Below, piece by piece: positions 1 to 4,497 of a DNA stretch of 5,410 nucleotides (its first letter is position 1; the number at the start of each line of letters is the position of its first letter). Source of the stretch: Chloroflexota bacterium (GTDB lineage: Bacteria; Chloroflexota; Limnocylindria; Limnocylindrales; CSP1-4); the NCBI GenBank assembly GCA_013696275.1, contig JACCYW010000160.1:1-5410 (forward strand), written 5' to 3'. The translations under genes and the position numbers were made by a program. The notes under the pieces are model-generated. The model had not been told where the DNA came from. It did not search any database and was given only the letters and a program-made list of their open reading frames with translations.

Positions 1-92
1 GGCATCCCCAGGCGCCGCGCGATCCACCCACAGGCCGCGGCCGCCAGCAGGACGAGACCGAGTTCCAGGATGGCCGGGGCGGTCACGGGCAT
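1..92 (-). CDS. N-terminus of a membrane protein, probably a CPA2/Kef-type cation:proton antiporter (partial)
   Basis: Seen: an ATG at 90-92 (minus strand) opens a frame that runs off the left edge after 30 complete codons. It has a short N-terminus (MPVTAPAILE), then a hydrophobic segment at about residues 8-25 (LGLVLLAAAACGWIA), then ARRLGMP. An AGGA ribosome binding site (101-104) lies 8 bases upstream, which supports this start. Family knowledge: Kef/CPA2 monovalent cation:proton antiporters commonly begin with a short first helix followed by an 'A..LG.P' turn leading into the second helix, and this piece matches that pattern. The start lies 47 bases after the stop of the upstream lipoprotein gene on the same strand, so the two may be co-transcribed. 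Inference: an inner-membrane K+/H+ or Na+/H+ antiporter. Another polytopic membrane protein cannot be excluded from 30 residues. The gene call is firmer than the function. Confidence 0.55.
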   Translation of the reverse strand, partial: MPVTAPAILELGLVLLAAAACGWIARRLGM

Positions 93-139
93 CGGAACGA
101 TCCTACAGAGCCGTCATACCTCGAGGCGGTCCCGAAACG

Positions 140-1783
140 TCAGCATACTCTTTCGAGCACATCTGCCGAGACCTGGCCGACCCCTTCCGCGGCGCCGGTC
201 CGGCGCGTCGCAAGTATCAGGAGCTGGTTGTCCGCCAGGCACTCGGCTGGGAAGACCTCTGGAAGCTCACCCCAGTCCTGGCCGCTGAGCGGTCGCGAGC
301 GCAGCTGCAGCCCACCAGGGTCCGAGCGCAGGGCGACGCGGTCAGGACCGGTGACCAGCAACCGAGCCTCTAACCCGAAAGGCTCCGGGGAGAGATCGAG
401 AGCCGTGCCGGCCGCGCCGATGAAACCGTCTTGCTCTTCGACGGGCGGTGTCCATGCCGTCGGGATGGACGCCCCGCTCTCATCGATGATCTGACCGTCG
501 ATGTAAGCCTGTGCGAAGGTCTCGAACGTGCCGAGGTCTGTGGGGCCTAGCCAAGCCGAGAGGGCGACCGATTGGTCTTCGATATCCCCCCCCGCGGGCA
601 AGGATCCCACGAGCTGACGGATACCTTCCCAACCTTCCTCGTTGGCGAGGTATTGCCACCACACGAACGTTCCTGCTGACCATCGGACGAGCGAACCCAC
701 CTCGTCTACCTCCAGTAGCCGGGTGAGTACCTGCCACTCGAGGTTCGGATCCGGGTAAACGAGGTTGCTGAGATACGCCGCAAGTCCGTCCTCTCTCCAC
801 GCACGGGCGGCGTAGGCGACTCGGCTCTGCGGAGCGAACGTGGCCTCCTGAAGGCAATGTGCGAGTTCAAGTGCGACCACCTGCTTGAACTCGGGCTCGC
901 TCAGGCGCTGTGCATCCGGGTAGAGGACGAGCCGACATCCCGCATCGTCGGTCATGCTCGCGCCGTAACCAGGCACGTCCAGGTTGGCGGCGAGGACTAC
1001 GTCGACGGACGGCAAGGTGCCGAGGTCTTCGTAAACGGACACCGCATCGGTCATGGCTTGGGTCACCAGTCCGCGATAGGACTCCTCCCAGCCGAAGGTA
1101 GCGATCGACGGGGTCGGATAGTAGATGGCATAGGCGAAGCCGGGCGCGTCGATCGGTGTGGCAGACAGGCAGCGCGTCGTGCCCTCCCCCAAACGGAACT
1201 GACGGAAGAAGCGCTCGCAATCAGTCTCGTAATCTGGGTCCAAGGGCGGTTCCGAGACCTCGCCCACGTCCGTTGCGCCGGGTGTCGGCTGGGAGACCGA
1301 TGGATCGAAGGTAAACGCAGGAACGGTGGGCGGTGGGGCAAGGGGGTCAACCACCATCGCTTCGAGTTGGCCGTGATCGAAGTCGAGCAGGTCGACCAGG
1401 CCGGCGACCGACTGGGATGCGCCACCCCGGCCGTTCTCCGCCACCCATTCCCGACCAGCGGCGATGATGCCGGTCATGTCATAGGACCCAAGCGGACGAT
1501 CGCGTAGCACCTCTGTCTGTGCAGCGCCGCCGAGCAGGAGGCGAAGCGAAGAGTCCAAGCCGACGTCCAGTGTCCAGTCGCCGTCCGCTGCCCTGGCGAG
1601 AAGATTATCCAGATACCCGAGTGACGCCAGGGACGGACCGGTGTCTACGGCCCCGCTGGGCGATGGGCTCGCCGGCACCGGCACATCGGGGTCCACCGGC
1701 ACATCCGAGGTCATGCAACTGGCCATGACCAGAGCGGTTGCCACCATCAGGACGCCGAGGGGGCGCGCACGGTGAGGATCCAC
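140..1783 (-). CDS. Putative lipoprotein with a degenerate gluzincin (HExxH-like) domain
   Basis: Seen: 547 codons starting at GTG (1781-1783), with an AAGAAGG ribosome binding site at 1793-1799, 9 bases upstream. The N-terminus is a lipoprotein signal: basic residues (HRAR) at 4-7, a hydrophobic stretch at 8-20, and a lipobox-like VMASC with Cys23 as the probable lipidated residue. A Pro/Ser/Asp-rich linker follows (about 24-50), containing a DVPV repeat. An N-terminal region spans about 52-145, then a second Pro-rich linker (148-182). The likely core is at about 189-430. It contains VVALELAHCLQ (302-312) and, 22 residues after His309, WREDGLAAYLS (329-339), which resembles the HExxH...E arrangement of gluzincin metallopeptidases. 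The first zinc histidine is Leu305. Other cysteines are 189, 205, 283, 310, 515 and 547. Inference: a surface-anchored protein with a peptidase-like fold and probably without normal zinc catalysis. The substrate is unknown. I do not recognise a named family. The ATG at codon 13 would remove the basic n-region and is less likely to be the start. Confidence 0.8.
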   Translation of the reverse strand: MDPHRARPLGVLMVATALVMASCMTSDVPVDPDVPVPASPSPSGAVDTGPSLASLGYLDNLLARAADGDWTLDVGLDSSLRLLLGGAAQTEVLRDRPLGSYDMTGIIAAGREWVAENGRGGASQSVAGLVDLLDFDHGQLEAMVVDPLAPPPTVPAFTFDPSVSQPTPGATDVGEVSEPPLDPDYETDCERFFRQFRLGEGTTRCLSATPIDAPGFAYAIYYPTPSIATFGWEESYRGLVTQAMTDAVSVYEDLGTLPSVDVVLAANLDVPGYGASMTDDAGCRLVLYPDAQRLSEPEFKQVVALELAHCLQEATFAPQSRVAYAARAWREDGLAAYLSNLVYPDPNLEWQVLTRLLEVDEVGSLVRWSAGTFVWWQYLANEEGWEGIRQLVGSLPAGGDIEDQSVALSAWLGPTDLGTFETFAQAYIDGQIIDESGASIPTAWTPPVEEQDGFIGAAGTALDLSPEPFGLEARLLVTGPDRVALRSDPGGLQLRSRPLSGQDWGELPEVFPAECLADNQLLILATRRTGAAEGVGQVSADVLERVC

Positions 1784-1792
1784 TACCTGGCG

Positions 1793-1799
1793 CCTTCTT
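1793..1799 (-). promoter_or_regulatory. Ribosome binding site deciding the GTG start of the lipoprotein
   Basis: The minus strand reads AAGAAGG, 9 bases before the GTG at 1783. This supports GTG over the internal ATG at codon 13, and it keeps the complete lipoprotein signal sequence. Confidence 0.6.
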
Positions 1800-1819
1800 G
1801 CACGAGGCGTCGAGCCATG

Positions 1820-1855
1820 AAAAGAGCGGTCCAGTCTCGGCCTGGACCGCTCTTT
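1820..1855 (-). terminator. Intrinsic terminator after the small secreted protein gene
   Basis: A perfect 14-bp inverted repeat lies at 1821-1834 and 1842-1855, with a 7-base loop (1835-1841). Read on the minus strand, the stem ends in CTCTTTT, giving a short T-run (1823-1820), and begins with AAAGAG. It starts 19 bases after the TGA of the 1875-2360 gene, the normal place for its terminator. The plus-strand reading gives only three Ts before GGCTG and there is no plus-strand gene ending here, so the minus orientation is favoured. The short T-run may allow some read-through into the lipoprotein gene, which begins only 36 bases further on. Confidence 0.8.
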
Positions 1856-1874
1856 GGCTGCGGGGAGTCGGTCG

Positions 1875-2360
1875 TCAGTCGAGGGGACAACCGAGATTGT
1901 TCTTGGCGTCCAAGTCGTCCTTCAGGTTCGTGATCGTCGTTTGGTTCTGGCTCGCCAGCGCCGAGTTCACGGAGGCCAGCATGTTGCCGGGGTCAGAGAA
2001 ACGTCGATACGGATAACCGACATCCTCGCTCGCCGCGTTCAGGAACGCAGCCACAGCCGCGCGCAGCAGTTGCCGCGCCTTGCTGGTGAGTCCGCTGCCA
2101 CCGCCGTAGTTCAGCGCTTCGAGGAACGTGTCGTCTCCGTATTCCGAGGAAGCGAAATACGCCGGCAACGTGAAGACCGACGCGAGCGTGGTGCTGGGCG
2201 AGTACTCCTCCCAGCTGTCGAAGTGCTGCGCTTGCTTCCAATAGCCCGGCGTGCAGCCTTCATTGCCGATACGGGTCGCCGAGGCCGGTGCGGCACCTCC
2301 AACGAGCCCTACCGCAAGCGCTGCGACGAGCAGCATCATGCGCATGGATCTGGTTCTCAT
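1875..2360 (-). CDS. Small secreted protein with a GCTPGYWK motif, function unknown
   Basis: Seen: 161 codons. ATG at 2358-2360 is chosen because it begins a clear Sec signal peptide: basic n-region (RTRSMR), hydrophobic core at about 9-24, and an ASA cleavage site at 26-28, predicting a mature protein of about 133 residues. An AGGA lies 8 bases upstream, with a stronger GGAGG 14 bases upstream. The frame stays open to 2618, but an earlier start would bury the signal peptide. An ATG at 2345 is a possible alternative. The mature protein has GCTPGYWK at 35-42 followed by an aromatic/acidic stretch (FDSWEEY), a Gly-rich GGGSG at 86-90, and an Ala-rich helix (about 93-111, ending in AAVAAFLNAA). 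There are only two cysteines, Cys36 near the mature N-terminus and Cys158 near the C-terminus, which could form a disulfide. Family knowledge: CTPGYWK/CTPGFWKNH-type modules occur in many secreted bacterial proteins, often inside larger ones. I know of no assigned function. Here the module stands alone, followed by its own terminator. Confidence 0.82.
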   Translation of the reverse strand: MRTRSMRMMLLVAALAVGLVGGAAPASATRIGNEGCTPGYWKQAQHFDSWEEYSPSTTLASVFTLPAYFASSEYGDDTFLEALNYGGGSGLTSKARQLLRAAVAAFLNAASEDVGYPYRRFSDPGNMLASVNSALASQNQTTITNLKDDLDAKNNLGCPLD

Positions 2361-2419
2361 GGGCGGATTCCTATCCTCCGTTGCGCGCCGTCTTGGGTCG
2401 ACGCGGACCGAACACCGCG

Positions 2420-2456
2420 CACTGGGAGCGGGTGTCCCTGGGAGTATGCCCCAGTG
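2420..2456. repeat. Inverted heptamers CACTGGG / CCCAGTG, with a third copy downstream
   Basis: CACTGGG at 2420-2426 and CCCAGTG at 2450-2456 form a perfect 7-bp inverted repeat with a 23-base spacer. A third copy in the CCCAGTG orientation is at 2553-2559. All three are in the intergenic region upstream of the secreted protein gene. They could be half-sites for a DNA-binding protein or chance in GC-rich DNA. Confidence 0.35.
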
Positions 2457-2490
2457 ACCATGACTTTGGTACCCCCCCGATCGCGCCAGC

Positions 2491-2518
2491 GTTGCAGGGC
2501 CGCACCAGCCCTGCCAAC
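2491..2518. repeat. Strong intergenic hairpin without a T-run
   Basis: The left arm GTTGCAGGGC (2491-2500) pairs with 2508-2518 through ten base pairs with a single bulged C (2515), leaving a 7-base loop (2501-2507). No T-run follows on either strand, so it is not a standard terminator. It lies about 130 bases upstream of the secreted protein start and about 110 bases upstream of the plus-strand promoter. It could be an operator, part of a minus-strand leader RNA or an untranslated RNA. Its role is unknown. Confidence 0.5.
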
Positions 2519-2626
2519 CGACCGCGTCACTTTCGCCCCGGGTGGGTACGGGCCCAGTGCAGGCCTCACCAGGCATGCGGTGTCGCGGAGTGGCAACACC
2601 TTGGCCCAAGCGGGTCACCGAGTGTA

Positions 2627-2655
2627 TTGACTAAGTAGTACGTAGGTACTAGGCT
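2627..2655 (+). promoter_or_regulatory. Probable sigma70-type promoter for the glycosyltransferase gene
   Basis: TTGACT (2627-2632, five of six matches to TTGACA) is followed after exactly 17 bases by TAGGCT (2650-2655, three of six matches to TATAAT, keeping the conserved T, A and final T). This sits in the most AT-rich stretch of the intergenic region. Transcription would start near 2662, giving an untranslated leader of about 124 bases before the ATG at 2786. The -35 is strong and the -10 is weak, which would fit a regulated promoter. Confidence 0.5.
2636..2651. promoter_or_regulatory. Palindromic operator candidate inside the promoter
   Basis: TAGTAC (2636-2641), four bases, then GTACTA (2646-2651) form a perfect 6-bp inverted repeat. 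It fills the promoter spacer and overlaps the first two bases of the -10 box. This is where a dimeric repressor would block RNA polymerase. No regulator gene is in the window, so the binding protein is unknown. Confidence 0.45.
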
Positions 2656-2725
2656 CACATCACTCGGAGTCAGCTCTTCGCCCAGTCGAGTTGACGACCC
2701 AGACCGAGTCCACCCAGACAGATGA

Positions 2726-2771
2726 CCCGTCCGCATCCCAGAGCGGAACGGGGCCCTCCCATGCGGGAGGG
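2726..2771 (+). promoter_or_regulatory. Two consecutive leader hairpins just upstream of the ribosome binding site
   Basis: Hairpin A pairs CCCGTCCGC (2726-2734) with 2743-2752 through nine base pairs and one bulged A, with an 8-base loop. Hairpin B pairs CCCTCCC (2754-2760) with GGGAGGG (2765-2771) around the loop ATGC. Hairpin B ends two bases before the AGGAG ribosome binding site (2774-2778), which is 7 bases from the ATG. The pair could set ribosome access or mRNA stability. No known riboswitch class is recognised, and neither hairpin is followed by a T-run. Confidence 0.45.
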
Positions 2772-2785
2772 GTAGGAGAAACCCA

Positions 2786-3652
2786 ATGTCCGCCGCCAAG
2801 GTCAGCGTGGTCGTACCTGCGCTCAACGAGGCCCAGAATCTGAGGCACGTGCTTCCGCTGATCCCGGCCGATGTGCACGAGGTCATCCTCGTCGACGGAC
2901 GCTCTACGGATGGCACCGCTGAGGTCGCCCGGTCACTGCTTCCCCATATCCGCCTCGTCGCCCAGCCCGGTCGCGGCAAGGGAGACGCCCTACGGGCTGG
3001 CTTTGCGGCTGCCACTGGTGACATCGTGGTGATGCTCGACGCTGACGGCTCGACCGATCCCCGCGAGATCCCCCACTTCATCGAGGCGCTCATGAACGGC
3101 GCCGACTTCGCCAAGGGATCGCGCTTCCTGCGCGGTGGCGGCACGAGCGACATGCAGTCGTATCGCCGGCTCGGCAACGCCAGCTTCGTGATCATGGTCC
3201 GGCTGCTGTTCGGTGGCCATTACACCGATCTGTGCTACGGCTACAACGCCTTCTGGCGACGCGTCATCCCCCTCCTGGCGCTCGACGGCGATGGCTTCGA
3301 GATCGAGACGATGATGAACGTGCGCGCACTCAAGGCAGGGCTGCAGGTCGCGGAGGTCGCCAGCTTCGAGCATGAGCGGATCCATGGCACCAGCAATCTG
3401 CGCACCATCCCGGATGGCATGCGCGTCCTCCGAACCATATTCAGAGAGCGCTTCGGCTCGGCACGCTCGGTCGCGCGACCCAACGGACGCCCGGTCGTCG
3501 CGGTACCGGTCGAGTCAGCTGGTCGGGCGACGGCCGTCCCCGTGATGGCTCCCGCCGATGGCATCTCGTGGCCATTCCCGGCCGAACCGATCAGCCTGGC
3601 CGTCGGCATCCCCAAGGCGGATGCTCCCCAGCAGGTGCTCGCCGAGCCCTGA
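2786..3652 (+). CDS. Family 2 glycosyltransferase (DPM1-like GT-A fold) with a Pro/Ala-rich tail
   Basis: Seen: 288 codons with an AGGAG ribosome binding site 7 bases upstream of the ATG. The start of the fold is VSVVVPALNEAQNL (6-19), the nucleotide-binding strand of GT2 enzymes. ILVDGRSTDGT (34-44) is the variant of the usual VDDGSTDGT with Asp37 kept. GRGKGDALRAG (62-72) follows, then the DXD-like metal site LDADGSTD (84-91, with Asp85 and Asp87). Later conserved parts are AKGSRF (109-114) and the acceptor-side region GFEIET...ERIHGTSNL (170-205). No transmembrane helix is evident, so the enzyme is probably cytoplasmic or peripheral. Residues after about 225 form a tail of some 60 residues rich in Pro, Ala and Val, beyond the usual catalytic core. 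Role: transfer of a sugar from a nucleotide donor, perhaps to a lipid carrier as in dolichyl-phosphate mannosyltransferase relatives. The downstream GDP-heptose genes hint at surface glycan assembly. The true donor and acceptor are not shown by the sequence. Confidence 0.88.
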   Translation: MSAAKVSVVVPALNEAQNLRHVLPLIPADVHEVILVDGRSTDGTAEVARSLLPHIRLVAQPGRGKGDALRAGFAAATGDIVVMLDADGSTDPREIPHFIEALMNGADFAKGSRFLRGGGTSDMQSYRRLGNASFVIMVRLLFGGHYTDLCYGYNAFWRRVIPLLALDGDGFEIETMMNVRALKAGLQVAEVASFEHERIHGTSNLRTIPDGMRVLRTIFRERFGSARSVARPNGRPVVAVPVESAGRATAVPVMAPADGISWPFPAEPISLAVGIPKADAPQQVLAEP

Positions 3653-3711
3653 TCCACTCCTGCAAGGCAGAGCACGCCAGGGGTCATCGGGTCTCGGCGA
3701 CGCGAACGACT

Positions 3712-3740
3712 GCGACGGTCTAGGCTCGCCTGACCGACGC
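3712..3740. repeat. Hairpin between the glycosyltransferase and hddC-like genes
   Basis: GCG-A-CGGTC-T-AGGC (3712-3725) pairs with 3728-3740 through about 12 base pairs, opening the last pair for a tetraloop, with one bulged T (3721) and one A-A mismatch (3715/3737). It fills the end of the 108-base gap, about 20 bases before the ATG at 3761. No T-run follows on either strand, so a classical terminator is unlikely. It could be an RNA processing or stability element, or a translation control structure, since the downstream ribosome binding site is weak. Confidence 0.45.
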
Positions 3741-3760
3741 CCCCAAAGGCTCATCGACTC

Positions 3761-4495
3761 ATGCAGGTCTTCGTCCTCGCCGGCGGTCTCGGCACACGCA
3801 TACGGAGTGTCCTCGGGGACGTCCCCAAGCCGATGGCGGCCATCGGCGGTCGTCCCTTCCTGGAGTACCTGATACTCCAGATCCGTCGTGCCGGCCTCAG
3901 GCGGGTGATCGTCTGTACGGGCTACCGGGCCGACGTGATAGAGCGGTACTTCGGTACGGGGAACGGTTGGGACATGGACATCTCATACTCTCGCGAGCCG
4001 GAGCCCTTGGGGACCGGCGGAGCACTTCGGCTGGCCGCGAGTCGCTTCCCAGCGAAGACAAGTCTGGTGATGAATGGCGACTCCTTCTTCGATATCCAGC
4101 TCGAGACCCTTTGCCAGCGCCACCAGGGCACACCTGCGCGGGTGACCATGGCATTGGCGCGCGGGGTAGAAGGCACGCGTTACGGGATCGTCGAGACCGA
4201 TCGCCTCGGTGCTGTCACGCGCTTTCAGGAAAAGCCGGTCGGCTTGGCCGCAGCTCGCCTGGGTGCTGGCCATGATCTGATAAACGCCGGCCTGTACGTC
4301 GTGCAAGAGGCGATCCTCGCCGCCATCCCGGACGGGCAGCCTGTCTCGCTCGAGCGCGAGGTCCTGCCGATGCTCGTCGGAGGTGGCTTGCGCGGCGAGG
4401 TCTTCGCGGCCCCCTTCACGGATATCGGGGTAGCCCAGGATCTGGCACTCCTGCGAGCGGCGCCCGAACGGCTCCTGCTCAGCGAGGCGGACTGA
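3761..4495 (+). CDS. hddC: Sugar-phosphate nucleotidyltransferase, probable D-glycero-alpha-D-manno-heptose 1-phosphate guanylyltransferase
   Basis: Seen: 244 codons, a normal length for this family. The start is fixed by the signature LAGGLGTR at residues 6-13, which sits close to the N-terminus in relatives. Other landmarks are PKPM (22-25), the substrate loop GTGGAL (84-89), NGDSFFD (105-111, Asp107 probably binding metal), RFQEKP (154-159), NAGLYV (175-180) and FTDIG (219-223, Asp221 the second metal ligand). Role: joins a sugar 1-phosphate to a nucleotide, releasing pyrophosphate, in the cytoplasm. The assignment to heptose and GTP rests on overall similarity to HddC and on the HddA-like kinase that starts two bases after its stop. 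Relatives acting on glucose- or mannose-1-phosphate share the same motifs, so the substrate is inferred. The ribosome binding site is weak (AAAGG, 11 bases upstream). The gene is 108 bases after the glycosyltransferase and probably in the same transcript. Confidence 0.85.
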   Translation: MQVFVLAGGLGTRIRSVLGDVPKPMAAIGGRPFLEYLILQIRRAGLRRVIVCTGYRADVIERYFGTGNGWDMDISYSREPEPLGTGGALRLAASRFPAKTSLVMNGDSFFDIQLETLCQRHQGTPARVTMALARGVEGTRYGIVETDRLGAVTRFQEKPVGLAAARLGAGHDLINAGLYVVQEAILAAIPDGQPVSLEREVLPMLVGGGLRGEVFAAPFTDIGVAQDLALLRAAPERLLLSEAD

Positions 4496-4497
4496 GC

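Larger units (their letters stand above)
2361..2785. other. Divergent intergenic control region
   Basis: These 425 bases separate the start codons of the minus-strand secreted protein and the plus-strand glycosyltransferase, so promoters for both directions should lie here. The right third (2626-2785) holds the plus-strand promoter, palindrome and leader listed separately. The left part (2361-2620) holds a strong hairpin (2491-2518), CACTGGG-type heptamers, and a small palindrome CTTGGCCCAAG at 2600-2610. I see no convincing gene. The minus-strand frame is open through most of it, but its translation shows no recognisable domain and it precedes a signal peptide. For the minus-strand promoter I see only weak -10-like matches: CATACT (minus, 2448-2443) and TACACT (minus, 2626-2621), neither with a good -35. 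Confidence 0.6.

Noticed and set aside
857..1507. A 216-codon open frame on the plus strand
   Set aside because: It lies wholly antisense to the lipoprotein gene, has no recognisable domain or ribosome binding site, and is explained by GC-rich codon bias of the opposite strand.
1783..1818. An 11-residue leader ORF (MARRLVQEGAR) whose TAG overlaps the lipoprotein GTG
   Set aside because: The stop-start overlap is neat, but there is no ribosome binding site before its ATG and the sequence has no run of regulatory codons. It could easily be chance.
2443..2448. CATACT on the minus strand as the promoter -10 of the secreted protein gene
   Set aside because: Four of six matches, but no -35 at 16-18 bases. 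It is too weak to list as a promoter.
2361..2618. An N-terminal extension of the secreted protein to 247 residues
   Set aside because: The extra 86 residues lack any domain and would place the signal peptide internally. The ATG at 2360 has an adequate ribosome binding site.
2566..3195. A 209-codon minus-strand open frame
   Set aside because: It covers the promoter and leader and is antisense to the catalytic core of the glycosyltransferase, with no recognisable domain.
3721..3726. TAGGCT as a -10 box for an internal promoter before hddC, like the one at 2650
   Set aside because: There is no -35-like sequence at the right distance (CGACGC there), and the bases belong to the hairpin at 3712-3740.
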